Notes: generated from the sequence alone by a model not told the origin. A stretch of 64,000 bases of DNA from Alcaligenaceae bacterium (GCA_013416405.1 JACCET010000003.1:124001-188000), one strand, 5' to 3'. Counted from the first letter of the stretch, positions 9,341 through 18,952 are shown. Translations and numbers: made by a program.

Positions 9341-9382
9341 AAAGCGATGTGTTGGCCTTAGAACGGATGCATCGCTTCTTTC
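9341..9382 (+). terminator. Possible terminator after the aminotransferase
   Basis: AAGCGATG (9342-9349) pairs with CATCGCTT (9370-9377) across a 20-base loop and is followed by CTTTC. The loop is long and the U-tract short, so it is only a moderate candidate. Confidence 0.5.
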
Positions 9383-9470
9383 AAAAAAACATGCAGACGC
9401 TTTTTGGATGACCGAAGTATACATGTCTGGAAAAGGGTGGTTTTTCTTGGCGAGATGGTAAAAATGTTTT

Positions 9471-9765
9471 GTTGTTCTTTATCTTTTCTATATATAAAGA
9501 CTAATAATAATAGGTGTCTGTGGATAACTGGCATAAGTGCAAAACTCTTATGTTTTTCATAGTGTTGGAGCATTTTTTTGGCGTGTGCAAGTCATGTTTT
9601 CAACGAGGATGGATTCCGGATAACTTTTCAGGTTCGTCAAAAACAGCTAGTTATCCTTGCTTGATCCACAGCCTGTGCACAATTCCTGGCTCCAGTAGTT
9701 ATCCACAGGCTGTGGCGCTAGATTCATGTTAAAAATTAAGTGTAATAAATTGTAAATATGAAGGT
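9471..9765. other. oriC: Candidate oriC segment 2: DnaA-box cluster between aminotransferase and mnmE
   Basis: The 618-base gap between the aminotransferase and mnmE has no convincing gene. It holds perfect DnaA boxes on opposite strands (TGTGGATAA at 9519-9527, TTATCCACA at 9699-9707). Near-matches include TGATCCACA at 9662-9670, a TCCGGATAA near 9617 and a truncated TTATCC near 9651. AT-rich tracts flank the cluster (9471-9513 and 9720-9763). This has the composition expected of an origin core, perhaps better than the mnmG-side cluster. Confidence 0.55.
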
Positions 9766-9933
9766 TTGGGCGACAATGTACAGACGCAAGTGGTCCCTTG
9801 GGTTAACTTGGACCTATTCTCGGACTGGTTGCATGCATTGACGAATTCAAGGGCATCTGGCCCAGAGTCAGTACCCTGGCACTGGTGTATCGGATCGACA
9901 TTGCAGTTATGCAATCGTTATTTCGACCCTACT

Positions 9934-11304
9934 TCACTTCCCAATACAAAAACTGGAAAAGATTTCACCCAGCAAGTCGTCGCTGGTGAACTGGCCGGTA
10001 ATCAGGCACAGTTCTTCGTGTGCAAGGCGTAGCTCTTCTGCAAACAGATCCAGAACGCGGTCGTTCTGGCTGGCGTGTTCGTCGGCCAGTGCCAGGTGCT
10101 CGCTAGCGTGCTGTAGAGCCGTCAGGTGCCGTTCCCGGGCGAGCCAGGGGGATTCGGTGCCAGGGTTCCAGCCTGCAATGTCCAGGAGCTTCTGGCGCAG
10201 CGTATCGAGCCCTATGCCGGTTTTCGCCGAGATGCCCAGGGCAAGGTTCTGATCAACGCCAATAGCGGGCTGATTTTCAGGCAACAGATCGATCTTGTTG
10301 TATACCTTAAGTACAGGCGTACGAGCGGGTAGTCGCCGGGTAATAGCTGTGTCAAGTTGGTCTTGATGGGATCTGGCGTCTTGTAGATGAATGATGACGT
10401 TGGCTTTTTCGATTTCGGCCCAGGTTCGGGCAATGCCTATACTCTCTACGGTGTCGTCGGTTTCGCGTAGGCCGGCCGTATCCACGATGTGCAAGGGTAC
10501 GCCTTGTATGTGGATTTGCTGTATGACTTTATCGCGGGTGGTGCCGGCTATGGGGGTGACGATGGCAATGTCGTCGCCGGCCAGGGCATTGAGCAGACTG
10601 GACTTGCCTACGTTGGGTTGTCCGGCCAATACGACGTGCAGGCCTTCGCGCAATATCATGCCTTGCTTTGCGTGCTGCGTAAGGTGTTGCAGGTCTTGAC
10701 GTATGGCTTCCAGAGCCGAACGTGCCTGGTATTTTTCAAGAAAGTCGATTTCTTCTTCTGGAAAGTCCAGTGTGGCTTCGACCAGCATGCGCAGGCGCAC
10801 TATGCGATCGCCCAGCGCGTTGACGTGGTCGGAGAAAACGCCGCTAAGAGAAGCCATGGCGCTGCGCGCCGCGGCTTCGGACGAGGCGTCTATCAGGTCG
10901 GCGACGGCTTCTGCCTGAGCAAGATCCAGGCGTTCGTTAAGAAAGGCTCTGTGGGTGAATTCTCCGGGCTCGGCATGGCGTATGCCCAGGTCTTTACCGG
11001 CCTGAAGGCAGCGTGCCAGCAGCCGGCGCAGAACGGCGGGACCTCCGTGCCCCTGCAGCTCAAGCACGTCTTCGCCTGTGTACGAATTTGGACCCTTGAA
11101 GAACAGCACGATGCCGGCGTCAATAGCATTGCCATGCTCGTCGTTGAAGGGCAGGTAATGCGCATGCCTGGGCTTGATGGCAGTGTTGAACAAGCAGTTG
11201 ATCAATGGCTCCAGATTGCTTGCGGAAACGCGCACGACGCCTATTCCGCCGCGACCGGGTGCGGTGGCGATGGCAACAATGGGATCACTGGAATGCTGTG
11301 TCAT
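9934..11304 (-). CDS. mnmE: tRNA modification GTPase MnmE (TrmE)
   Basis: MnmE is the K+-activated GTPase partner of MnmG in U34 modification. The 456-residue protein has the N-terminal folate-binding domain, then the G domain with [12 protein letters not shown] and DTAGLRE. It ends with the diagnostic FCIGK, whose cysteine is part of the conserved C-terminus. Length is normal. In Bordetella-like genomes it belongs to the rpmH-rnpA-yidC-mnmE series; here the Liv transporter, katA and other genes separate it from yidC. Confidence 0.97.
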   Translation of the reverse strand: MTQHSSDPIVAIATAPGRGGIGVVRVSASNLEPLINCLFNTAIKPRHAHYLPFNDEHGNAIDAGIVLFFKGPNSYTGEDVLELQGHGGPAVLRRLLARCLQAGKDLGIRHAEPGEFTHRAFLNERLDLAQAEAVADLIDASSEAAARSAMASLSGVFSDHVNALGDRIVRLRMLVEATLDFPEEEIDFLEKYQARSALEAIRQDLQHLTQHAKQGMILREGLHVVLAGQPNVGKSSLLNALAGDDIAIVTPIAGTTRDKVIQQIHIQGVPLHIVDTAGLRETDDTVESIGIARTWAEIEKANVIIHLQDARSHQDQLDTAITRRLPARTPVLKVYNKIDLLPENQPAIGVDQNLALGISAKTGIGLDTLRQKLLDIAGWNPGTESPWLARERHLTALQHASEHLALADEHASQNDRVLDLFAEELRLAHEELCLITGQFTSDDLLGEIFSSFCIGK

Positions 11305-11380
11305 ATGAAGGCAGATATGGAAAGAGGAAAAGCGTACTAATATGGTGTCAGGAACAGTTTATCTTGAACCCGGAGACACC

Positions 11381-11677
11381 ATGCCTTTTCTGATTGAAAC
11401 CTTCGACAAACCTCATACCCAGGCTTTGCGCCAGGCGCTGCGCGATAAACATCTGGATTTTCTGGAAGACAATAAAGCGTTGCTATTGGCCTGTGGAGCC
11501 AAGCTTGAAGACGATGGAACAGGCGGCACAGGCAGCCTTTATATCGTTGATGTTGAAACACGCGCCCAGGCAGAGGATTTTGTTAATGCTGATCCGTTTG
11601 CAGTGGGCGGTTTGTTCGAGCGTACAGTGATTACTCGCTGGCGCAAAGCGTATTTGAACGGCGAGAGCTATCTATAA
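11381..11677 (+). CDS. YciI-family small protein
   Basis: A 98-residue protein of the YciI (YCII) family, ferredoxin-like fold, with the characteristic LRQALRDKHLDFLEDN helix and the D-PF-V-GLFE pattern near the C-terminus (NADPFAVGGLFERTVI). The role is not established for the family; related domains act as dehydrochlorinases or accessory domains. I chose ATG 11381 because GGAG lies about 5 bases upstream; an earlier in-frame start at 11342 adds unconserved residues. It is divergent from mnmE and followed after 24 bases by a LysR gene. Confidence 0.85.
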   Translation: MPFLIETFDKPHTQALRQALRDKHLDFLEDNKALLLACGAKLEDDGTGGTGSLYIVDVETRAQAEDFVNADPFAVGGLFERTVITRWRKAYLNGESYL

Positions 11678-11701
11678 GTTCTGCCAGGCTACTTGTAAGC
11701 C

Positions 11702-12610
11702 ATGCTGCAGCTGAAGCTGCTTGAAGACTTCATCGCCCTGGCCAAAGCAGGTAGTTTTGTGCGGGCGGCTGAAGCGCGTCATGTTACGCACCCGGCCTTC
11801 GGGCGCCGCATTCGCGCGCTGGAAAGTTGGGCAGGCGCTACGCTGATTGATCGCTCACAAATGCCGGTGGTGCTGACTGAGCAGGGTGAAGTATTGCTCA
11901 AGACAGCATACCAAGTTGTAGCGCAGCTTCAGCGTGTACGTAACCAAATCTCCGAGCAAAGCAGTGGATCTGTGGGCGTTTTGCGTATAGCAACCGGGCG
12001 TAGCCTGGGGCGCACGCTTGTGGCCGACTGGGTGGCTCGCTTGCGCAAACGTCGGCCTGTTGTGCTTGGATCGAAGACTCAGGTGGATATCTCTACCGGC
12101 CAGATGGCCGATATGTCAGCCCGCCTGGCACAAGGCAAGGCTGATTTTCTGGTCTGTTACGAGCATCCCGCTTTGTCGGTGGAACTGCAACCCGATAGCT
12201 ACCAACATATCACCCTGGCAACCGATAAGCTTGTGCCGGTTTGCCAGGTTGCGACGCAGGGTAAGCCGAGATATTCATTGGACGCAGAGAGTGGTTCATT
12301 GCCATTGATATCCTATTCCAGGGGGCTTGCCATGGGACGAATTGCGGGTGATCGCATAGAAACCATGCCTTACCCTTTGGTCTCTTCTATACGCTGCGAC
12401 TCACTCGATGCCGTGCATGGAACGGTGGCTAATGGGCTGGGTATAGCCTGGTTGCCTTGGTCCATGGTCGAGGCTGATTGCAGGCGCGGCAGCCTGGTTG
12501 TGCTGGGAGGGCGTAGCGAGCAAATAGGTTTCGAGGTGCGTTTGTATCGTTCGCGCGGCCAGCTTTCGGATGTGGCCGAAGCGGTGTGGAAGGCAATGGA
12601 ACGACGATAG
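11702..12610 (+). CDS. LysR-family transcriptional regulator
   Basis: A 302-residue LysR-type regulator. The winged helix is at residues 1-60 (LLEDFIALAKAGSFVRAAEARHVTHPAFGRRIRALES), followed by an effector-binding domain with two periplasmic-binding-like lobes. It lies upstream of, and in the same direction as, a Bug receptor and an aspartoacylase-like hydrolase, so it may control uptake and hydrolysis of an acyl-amino-acid-like compound. The effector is unknown. Confidence 0.92.
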   Translation: MLQLKLLEDFIALAKAGSFVRAAEARHVTHPAFGRRIRALESWAGATLIDRSQMPVVLTEQGEVLLKTAYQVVAQLQRVRNQISEQSSGSVGVLRIATGRSLGRTLVADWVARLRKRRPVVLGSKTQVDISTGQMADMSARLAQGKADFLVCYEHPALSVELQPDSYQHITLATDKLVPVCQVATQGKPRYSLDAESGSLPLISYSRGLAMGRIAGDRIETMPYPLVSSIRCDSLDAVHGTVANGLGIAWLPWSMVEADCRRGSLVVLGGRSEQIGFEVRLYRSRGQLSDVAEAVWKAMERR

Positions 12611-12750
12611 ACAGCCGGCAAGCTATCCAGTCCTGTTTAAGCACAACGATGTGCCGAAATGGCACATTTCTGTCAAAAGGTATGGTCAGAATACTGTCAA
12701 GAAATCGGTCATTGAAGATCGGTTTAAGAACAATGACACGGAGACATACC

Positions 12751-13734
12751 ATGAAGCATATATTCAAACGCAGTACGTTGGCCGCTATAGCGGCTACTAC
12801 TTTTTTTCTGGGCGCCACATCGCAGGCGGCTGATTATCCCTCCAAAGCCATCAGCATAGTCGTGGGTTATCCCGCTGGCGGTAGTGTGGATCTAACTGCA
12901 CGAGTACTGGGTGAAGCCTTGTCCGAGCGTCTTGGGCAAACTGTTGTGGTCGAAAACCTGGGTGGTGCAGGAGGCACCATAGGTGCCAATAAAGTGGCGC
13001 GTGCCAAGGCTGATGGCTATACCTTGCTGGTTGGTTCCACGAACGAAATGGTTATTGCAGGCATGATCAATAGCGCGGTGAGCTATGAGGGCCTCAAAGA
13101 CTTCACGCCTGTTGGAATGATTGCAGCCCAGCCTATGATGCTGGTTGCTTCCAGGGAAACAGGAGTTGAAAATGCCGCCCAGTATCTGGAAAAACTGAAA
13201 GCAGGCAAAGCGGGTGACTATACCTTTGGTTCTTCGGGTGTGGGCACTGCGCTACACCTGGCCGGGGAAATGATTAACGAATCGACCCAGACCAGTGCCG
13301 AACATATTCCTTATCGCGGGGTCTCGCCGCTGCTGACAGACCTGGTCAGCGGGCAGCTTAACTATGGCGTTTTTGTTATGTCTTCAGGCTTGCCTCATGT
13401 AAAGTCGGGCAAGGTTGTGGCTTTGGGTGTAACTGAGTCTCAGCGTTCTCTGGCAGCGCCTGATATTCCTGCTTTGTCTGAAACACCTGGGTTCGACAAA
13501 GTGGATATCAATGTATGGTTTGGCTTGTACGGCCCTGCCGGTTTGCCCGACGAGGTCACCGCAACGTTAAGGGCAGCGCTTGACGATGTGCTGCAGCAAG
13601 ATCAATTTCGGGAAAAATTGGCTGCCAGTGGCGCCACTTTATACAAACCTGGCATGGACGCCGAAAAATTTCAGGTAGCGGAAACAGAAAAGTATGCCCG
13701 TCTTGTTAAGCTGGCAAAGATAGAACGCCAGTAA
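12751..13734 (+). CDS. Bug/TctC-family periplasmic solute receptor (orphan)
   Basis: A 327-residue tripartite-tricarboxylate-type receptor of the Bug family, abundant in Alcaligenaceae. A Sec signal peptide ends at ATSQAAD. The family signatures PSKAISIVVGYPAGGSVDLTAR, the VENLGGAGGTIGANKVA motif and the HIPYRG region follow. ATG 12751 has GGAG upstream; the longer reading frame overlaps the LysR gene and lacks a signal at its start. No TctA/TctB membrane genes lie beside it, as usual for orphan Bug proteins. Its stop codon TAA runs directly into palindromic repeat copy B. Confidence 0.92.
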   Translation: MKHIFKRSTLAAIAATTFFLGATSQAADYPSKAISIVVGYPAGGSVDLTARVLGEALSERLGQTVVVENLGGAGGTIGANKVARAKADGYTLLVGSTNEMVIAGMINSAVSYEGLKDFTPVGMIAAQPMMLVASRETGVENAAQYLEKLKAGKAGDYTFGSSGVGTALHLAGEMINESTQTSAEHIPYRGVSPLLTDLVSGQLNYGVFVMSSGLPHVKSGKVVALGVTESQRSLAAPDIPALSETPGFDKVDINVWFGLYGPAGLPDEVTATLRAALDDVLQQDQFREKLAASGATLYKPGMDAEKFQVAETEKYARLVKLAKIERQ

Positions 13735-13835
13735 TTCCATTTCTAAATCAACCGTGCATTTTGTCGGCGCAGCGAACCTTACGCTAGTAATGTCTGCGCT
13801 TTGCCTTCGCGTTCACGATTGATTAGAAATGGAAT
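13734..13835 (+). repeat. Palindromic dispersed repeat, copy B
   Basis: A ~102-base element with inverted arms ATTCCATTTCTAAATCA (13734-13750) and TGATTAGAAATGGAAT (13820-13835), differing by one bulged base. AACCGTG and CACGATT extend the pairing, and GCGCAG / CTGCGC pair further in. It aligns with the reverse complement of 7388-7490. It begins on the last base of the Bug receptor stop codon, so its RNA could act as the 3' end structure of that mRNA. It lacks the T-run of a normal terminator. Confidence 0.75.
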
Positions 13836-13866
13836 AAGCTCCAACATTGTTCCGTCAAGGTAAAAA

Positions 13867-14802
13867 ATGAGTTTTGATCTTCCCTATCCTGACTTGACGC
13901 AAGAGCGTCAGGGCAACACGGGCACTCCGGGGGTCTGGTGTTTTGACTCGGGCGCACCCGGCCCCACGCTCATGATCACCTCGCTGATTCATGGCAATGA
14001 ATTATGCGGAGCGTGGGCGCTCAAAGACTTGCTTGCCAGCGGGCTACGTCCTCAAAAAGGGGTATTGATTCTGGCTTTCTGCAATCTGGAAGGCTATGAC
14101 CGGTTTGATGTGCAGCACCCTGATGCAAGCAGGTATGTCGATGAAGACTTGAATCGGGTTTGGCTAGACGAGCGTCTTGCATCGGCAAGCAATCAGGAAC
14201 GCGGCCGTGCTGCACAATTGCTGCCCTGGGTGAAACAAGCCGATGCGCTGCTGGATCTGCATTCCATGCATGAGCCAGGTAAGCCTTTGCTATTGACGGG
14301 CGTGTTGCCCCGTAATATTGAACTGGCCCGCAGCTTGGGTGCACCCGAACATGTGATTGTCGACGTGGGACACAAAGATGGTGTGCGCATGCGCGACTAC
14401 GGGCGCTTTGGTGATCCAAATGGTGATGCTTGTGCCTTATTGATTGAGTGCGGCTACCATGGTGATCCGGCTTCCCGGCTGGTAGCGCTTGATATGGTGG
14501 CACGTATGCTGTGCGACTATGAGCTTGTTGCTGCAGATAAGATTCCATCAGGCTGGTTCCAGCCCCAGCCTACTGCGCAGCGTGTCCTGGAAGTCACCGA
14601 AGCGATTGTCGCCCCATCGCTTGATGTGCGTTTTGCCCATGACTGGCAGGGTTTGGAAACTTTGGTCAAAAAAGGCGATGTAATCGGCTGGGCCGATGGC
14701 CAACCGATTACATCGCCTTATAACAACTGCACCCTGATCATGCCGTCATTGCGACAGCTACGGCCCGGTGTAACGGTTGTGCGGCTGGCCAAAGACTATT
14801 GA
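13867..14802 (+). CDS. Succinylglutamate desuccinylase / aspartoacylase family hydrolase
   Basis: A 311-residue zinc carboxypeptidase-like hydrolase that would remove an acyl group from an amino acid. Metal-binding residues appear as IHGNELCG (His42, Glu45) and LLDLHSM (His132). VDEDLNRVW and the catalytic-Glu region LLIECGYHGD are also present. It follows the LysR gene and Bug receptor, suggesting an uptake-plus-hydrolysis unit. AAGG precedes the ATG. The coding sequence holds a 16-bp perfect inverted repeat at 14672-14719. The substrate is not predictable from the sequence. Confidence 0.85.
   Translation: MSFDLPYPDLTQERQGNTGTPGVWCFDSGAPGPTLMITSLIHGNELCGAWALKDLLASGLRPQKGVLILAFCNLEGYDRFDVQHPDASRYVDEDLNRVWLDERLASASNQERGRAAQLLPWVKQADALLDLHSMHEPGKPLLLTGVLPRNIELARSLGAPEHVIVDVGHKDGVRMRDYGRFGDPNGDACALLIECGYHGDPASRLVALDMVARMLCDYELVAADKIPSGWFQPQPTAQRVLEVTEAIVAPSLDVRFAHDWQGLETLVKKGDVIGWADGQPITSPYNNCTLIMPSLRQLRPGVTVVRLAKDY
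14672..14719. repeat. 16-bp perfect inverted repeat inside the hydrolase gene
   Basis: AAGGCGATGTAATCGG (14672-14687) and CCGATTACATCGCCTT (14704-14719) are exact reverse complements around a 16-base spacer. It is a strong hairpin near the 3' end of the coding sequence (codons about 269-285). Confidence 0.85.
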
Positions 14803-14834
14803 TTGCTTAGGCCAGATCAGGGTAATGCCCAGCG

Positions 14835-16268
14835 TCAGCCCAGCGCCTTGATGGCGGCTGCCACACCCGCGCCATAGGCGGGGTCGGCCTGCGAGCAGTG
14901 ACTGATATGACGGTCTTGCACGTCTTTGGATACGCCGGCAATGGCACGTGCCGTGTTATCGAACAGCACCTGTTTTTGCTTGTCGTTCATCAAGCGGAAT
15001 AGATTTCCCGGCTGCGAGAAGTAGTCGGTATCTTCCCGATGATTCCAGTGATCGGCCGCGCCTTCGATAGATAGGGGTGGTTCGCGGTAGTCGGGTTGTT
15101 CCTGCCATTCGCCCTGGTTGTTGGGTTCGTTACCCGTAATGCGGCCATGGTTGCCGTCGACACGCATGGCGCCATCGCGGTGGTAGCTATGGAATGGACA
15201 CTTGGGTGCATTAACGGGAATCTGGTGGTGGTTCACACCCAGGCGGTAGCGTTGGGCGTCGCCATACGAAAACAGGCGGGCCTGCAGCATTCGGTCGGGC
15301 GAAAAGCTGATGCCGGGCACCACGTTAGCCGGTGTAAAGGCAGCCTGTTCAACTTCGGCAAAAAAGTTTTCAGGGTTGCGGTTTAATTCCAGCACGCCGA
15401 CTTCGATCAAGGGATAATCGCCATGAGGCCAGACTTTGGTCAGGTCGAAGGGATTCAGGTGATACGAACCGGCATCTTTTTCGGGCATGATCTGCACATA
15501 GGCAGTCCAGCGCGGGAAGTCCTGATTTTCGATAGACTCGAACAAGTCGCGCTGCGAACTTTCACGGTCGTGACCGACCAAGTTGCAAGCTTCGCCGTCA
15601 GTTAGATTCTTGATGCCTTGCTGAGTTTTGAAGGTAAATTTGACCCAGAAACGTTCGTTATTGGCGTTGATGAAGCTGAACGTATGACTGCCAAACAAAT
15701 GCATGTTGCGAAAGCCCGCGGGGATGCCACGGTCACTCATGACGATGGTGACTTGATGCAGGGCTTCGGGCAGGCCTGTCCAGAACTCCCAGTTGTTTTG
15801 CCCGCTGCGCATGCCGGTGCGTGGGTCACGCTTGACCGCGTGGTTCAGGTCGGGAAACTTCAGGGGATCGCGAAAGAAGAAGACGGGGGTGTTGTTGCCC
15901 ACGAGATCCCAGTTGCCTTCTTCGGTATAGAACTTCAAGGCGATGCCACGAATGTCGCGCTCGGCATCGGCAGCGCCACGTTCGCCGGCCACCGTGGAAA
16001 ACCGGGCGAACATGGGGGTTTGTTTGCCAACTTCGGAAAATATCTTGGCCCGGGTGTATTGGGTGATGTCGTGGGTGACGGTAAAGGTGCCATAGGCCCC
16101 TGCACCCTTGGCGTGCATACGGCGCTCTGGGATGACTTCACGGTCGAAGTGCGCCAGTTTTTCCAGCAGCCATACGTCTTGCAGCAGTGCTGGTCCGCGT
16201 GGGCCGGCGGTTTGAATATTCTGGTTGTCGGCAACGGGGGCGCCTGCGGCGGTAGTAAGTTTTTTCAA
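14835..16268 (-). CDS. katA: Heme catalase (clade 3, KatA type)
   Basis: A 477-residue monofunctional catalase that destroys hydrogen peroxide. The catalytic histidine region [14 protein letters not shown], the [20 protein letters not shown] signature and the heme-tyrosine segment [14 protein letters not shown] are all visible. The best start is TTG 16268 ([17 protein letters not shown]): a perfect AGGAGG lies 5 bases upstream and this matches the usual clade 3 N-terminus. The in-frame ATG farther upstream would add residues unknown in the family. An OxyR-like palindrome lies about 150 bases upstream. Confidence 0.96.
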   Translation of the reverse strand: MKKLTTAAGAPVADNQNIQTAGPRGPALLQDVWLLEKLAHFDREVIPERRMHAKGAGAYGTFTVTHDITQYTRAKIFSEVGKQTPMFARFSTVAGERGAADAERDIRGIALKFYTEEGNWDLVGNNTPVFFFRDPLKFPDLNHAVKRDPRTGMRSGQNNWEFWTGLPEALHQVTIVMSDRGIPAGFRNMHLFGSHTFSFINANNERFWVKFTFKTQQGIKNLTDGEACNLVGHDRESSQRDLFESIENQDFPRWTAYVQIMPEKDAGSYHLNPFDLTKVWPHGDYPLIEVGVLELNRNPENFFAEVEQAAFTPANVVPGISFSPDRMLQARLFSYGDAQRYRLGVNHHQIPVNAPKCPFHSYHRDGAMRVDGNHGRITGNEPNNQGEWQEQPDYREPPLSIEGAADHWNHREDTDYFSQPGNLFRLMNDKQKQVLFDNTARAIAGVSKDVQDRHISHCSQADPAYGAGVAAAIKALG

Positions 16269-16382
16269 CTGAACCTCCTGTGTATGCAATAAAAACTGTT
16301 CGGTATTCTTGAAACCATAGCGCATCAAGTTAAAAATAACGCCGTTTGCTGATGGGGTGGGAACAGTCTAATGGCTCTGCGC

Positions 16383-16430
16383 AATATAGTAAAATTAATT
16401 AATTATCTTATATCAATAGATATTAACTAT
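16383..16430 (-). promoter_or_regulatory. OxyR-like site and promoter region of katA
   Basis: The 15-mer at 16416-16430 fits the OxyR motif ATAGnTnnnAnCTAT at every specified position. The next half-site downstream is degenerate (A/T-rich). A possible -10 TATATT lies at 16388-16383, placing the OxyR-like site just upstream of the -35 position, as for activated OxyR promoters. No oxyR gene is visible in the window. Confidence 0.6.
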
Positions 16431-16480
16431 TTTTAGAAGGCGAATGCTATTCGGTCTGGGGCATGTTGTGGAAATAAGTG

Positions 16481-17194
16481 CTAAACACCCAAATAAGCAT
16501 GCAGATGAGAGCGTTGTGCACCCAGTTCGGTGGAGCTGCCTGACCAGACCACACGGCCTTTCTCGACAATATAGTGCTGGTCGGCCAGAGCGAGCAGCGA
16601 GCTCAGGTTTTTGTCTATGCAGATAATGGTCAGTCCCAGCGATTTCAGATCCGACAGGCACTGCCAGATTTCAGCGCGTATAAGCGGTGCCAGGCCTTCG
16701 GTTGCCTCGTCCAGTATCAACAGTCTGGGATTGGTCATGAGTGCGCGGCCTATGGCCAGCATCTGCTGTTCACCTCCAGACAGATTGGATCCCAGGTTGC
16801 CGGCCCTTTCAGCCAGGCGGGGGAACAGGTCAAAAATTCTTTGCAGTGTCCAGGGCGACGAAAGGGCCTGCCGGTTGTGTGCGGTGGCCATCAGGTTTTC
16901 ACGCACGCTAAGATTCGGAAATATCTGACGTCCTTCGGGCACCAGGCCTACACCTGCGCGGGCCACTTTATACGAGGGCTGCCCGGCCATATCCTGGCCG
17001 TCCAGATGGATGGATCCGCCAGAAGGTTGAAGCAGGCCCATTATGGCTTTGACGCTACTGGATTTGCCCATGCCATTGCGGCCCAGCAGGGTAACGAACT
17101 GGCCGGCCTGTACTGTAAAACTCATACCGAACAGAGCCTGGCTGGAGCCATAAAAAGCATGAATATCGCGGACATCAAGCAGGACGGTACTCAT
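16481..17194 (-). CDS. livF: Branched-chain amino acid ABC transporter ATPase LivF
   Basis: A 237-residue ABC ATPase, the second of the two in Liv/HAAT systems. Walker A GRNGMGKSS, signature LSGGEQQMLAIGRAL and Walker B LLILDEATEGLAP mark it; the EATEGLAP ending of Walker B is typical of LivF. The ATG overlaps the livG stop (ATGA), so translation is probably coupled. Confidence 0.93.
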   Translation of the reverse strand: MSTVLLDVRDIHAFYGSSQALFGMSFTVQAGQFVTLLGRNGMGKSSSVKAIMGLLQPSGGSIHLDGQDMAGQPSYKVARAGVGLVPEGRQIFPNLSVRENLMATAHNRQALSSPWTLQRIFDLFPRLAERAGNLGSNLSGGEQQMLAIGRALMTNPRLLILDEATEGLAPLIRAEIWQCLSDLKSLGLTIICIDKNLSSLLALADQHYIVEKGRVVWSGSSTELGAQRSHLHAYLGV

Positions 17195-17934
17195 GCATCG
17201 TCTCCGAGGTAAGCCGCCCTGACGTCGGGGTTAACACGAATTTGATCGGGTGTTCCACAGGCTATGCTGCGGCCATAGACCAGCACGGTGATGCGGTCAG
17301 CCAGCCTGAAGACGGCGTCCATATCGTGTTCGACCAGGACAATGCCGTACTGACCCTTGAGGCTGTGCAGCAGGGCAGTCATTTGCATGGACTCGGCCTG
17401 GCTCATGCCTGCCATGGGTTCATCAAGCAACAGCAAGCGGGGCTGCCCAGCTAGAACCATGGCCAGCTCCAGCTGGCGTTGTTCGCCGTGCGCCATGTCT
17501 GCCACCGGCATATGCATGCGGTTCTCAAGGCCCACACGCTCGAGTGCGCGCCTGGCCGGTGCGGTCAGCGCAGGCTGACGCGATGTGGGAGACCAGAAAC
17601 GGAAGCTATGACCCTGGTGGGCCTGGACGGCAAGCATAACGTTCTGAAGGGCTGAAAACTCGGGAAAGACCGAGGTAATCTGGTATGAGCGGGCAATGCC
17701 GCGTCGGGCGCGCTGTTCCACCCGTTCGCTGGAAATATCCTGCCCATCGAAGATGAGTTCCCCAGCATCGGGCCGAACTTCGCCAGCCAATTGAGCGATC
17801 AGGGTACTTTTGCCCGCGCCGTTGGGACCGATGATGGCATGGATTTCGCCATCGTTTACGTCGAGATCAAAATGATCGGTGGCAGTCAGCCCGCCGTAGC
17901 GCTTTACCAGTTGCCGTACTGTCAGCAGGCTCAT
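17191..17934 (-). CDS. livG: Branched-chain amino acid ABC transporter ATPase LivG
   Basis: A 247-residue ABC ATPase with Walker A GPNGAGKST and Walker B LLLLDEPMAGMS. The signature region reads AHGEQRQLELAMVLA in place of LSGGQ, as in many LivG/urea-type proteins. Its start overlaps the livM stop by 4 bases (ATGA) and its stop overlaps livF. It works at the inner face of the membrane with LivF, LivM and LivH. Confidence 0.93.
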   Translation of the reverse strand: MSLLTVRQLVKRYGGLTATDHFDLDVNDGEIHAIIGPNGAGKSTLIAQLAGEVRPDAGELIFDGQDISSERVEQRARRGIARSYQITSVFPEFSALQNVMLAVQAHQGHSFRFWSPTSRQPALTAPARRALERVGLENRMHMPVADMAHGEQRQLELAMVLAGQPRLLLLDEPMAGMSQAESMQMTALLHSLKGQYGIVLVEHDMDAVFRLADRITVLVYGRSIACGTPDQIRVNPDVRAAYLGDDA

Positions 17935-18938
17935 GTGGACTCCTGCTTGCGGTTTGTCGGCGAGCGATGCCGCCCACGACGCTGATCCAGGGATTGTAGT
18001 ATTCCTGCAATGCCCAGCCGACTGGTAATGATGATAATGACGAGCAGCGGGCCGAACAGCGCCATCCAGTGTTCGGTCAGCGCCTTGAGTCCTTCTTCAG
18101 TAAGTATCATGGCCAGCGCCCCGAGCAAGGGGCCGAACAGCGTGCCTATGCCGCCCAGCATGACCATGACGATGAGTTCTCCGGATGTAGTCCAGGACAT
18201 GTACGAAGGCGAGCCAAACTGCGTAAGGTTGGCATATAGCAGTCCGGCCATTCCGCACAAACTGGCCGACAGGACATACACCGCCAGGCGATAGCGATAG
18301 GTGGGATAGCCCAGGGCTTGCATGCGCGGCTCGTTGCTTTTGCTGGCGCGAATCACGATGCCGAAACGCGAGTGCACCAGGCGATGACATGCATACAGGC
18401 TCAGGCACAACAGGACGAAAGCTGAAAAATACAATGTACGTGCATCGGTCAGGATTATGCCGCTGAAGTTGCTGCCGTTGGTCAGCCGTAGGCCGTCATC
18501 GCCGCCATACTGACTAAGGCTGACGAACAGAAAATAAAACATCTGTGCAAAGGCCAGTGTAATCATGATGAATGAAATACCGCTGGTGCGCAGGGCAATG
18601 CTGCCGGTCAGCAAGCCGACCAGACTGCAAACCACCAGTGTGGTCAGCAGTTGCAGCCAGCCGTTGTCTATGCCATGAAAGCTCAGTATGGTGGCTGAAT
18701 ACACACCCAAGCCCAGATAGAGCGCATGTCCGAAGCTGACCAGGCCACCGTAGCCCAATATTAGGTTTAACGACAAGGCGGCAATGGCAAAAATCACAAT
18801 ACGGCTTGCCAGCGTGACGACGAAGGGGTCGGCCATGCTGCGCGCATACAAGGGAACCAACGCGAGCGCGATCAGCAGCAGTATGCTGATCACGCTGCTG
18901 GCCGACCATCTTTGCGTGGGGGCTGGGGATGCTTGCAT
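17931..18938 (-). CDS. livM: Branched-chain amino acid ABC transporter permease LivM
   Basis: A 335-residue inner-membrane permease of the LivM type. Eight or more hydrophobic segments surround the family motifs SLNLILGYGGLVSFGHALYLG and ILTDARTLYF...GGIGTLFGPLLGA. An extended basic C-terminal tail follows the last helix. It begins 14 bases after livH, in the order livK-H-M-G-F. Confidence 0.92.
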   Translation of the reverse strand: MQASPAPTQRWSASSVISILLLIALALVPLYARSMADPFVVTLASRIVIFAIAALSLNLILGYGGLVSFGHALYLGLGVYSATILSFHGIDNGWLQLLTTLVVCSLVGLLTGSIALRTSGISFIMITLAFAQMFYFLFVSLSQYGGDDGLRLTNGSNFSGIILTDARTLYFSAFVLLCLSLYACHRLVHSRFGIVIRASKSNEPRMQALGYPTYRYRLAVYVLSASLCGMAGLLYANLTQFGSPSYMSWTTSGELIVMVMLGGIGTLFGPLLGALAMILTEEGLKALTEHWMALFGPLLVIIIITSRLGIAGILQSLDQRRGRHRSPTNRKQEST

Positions 18939-18952
18939 GGTATGTACTTGGT

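Noticed and set aside
10489-11340. A long plus-strand open frame opposite mnmE
   Set aside because: It is in antisense frame to a clear gene with low-complexity composition, typical of GC-rich shadow frames.
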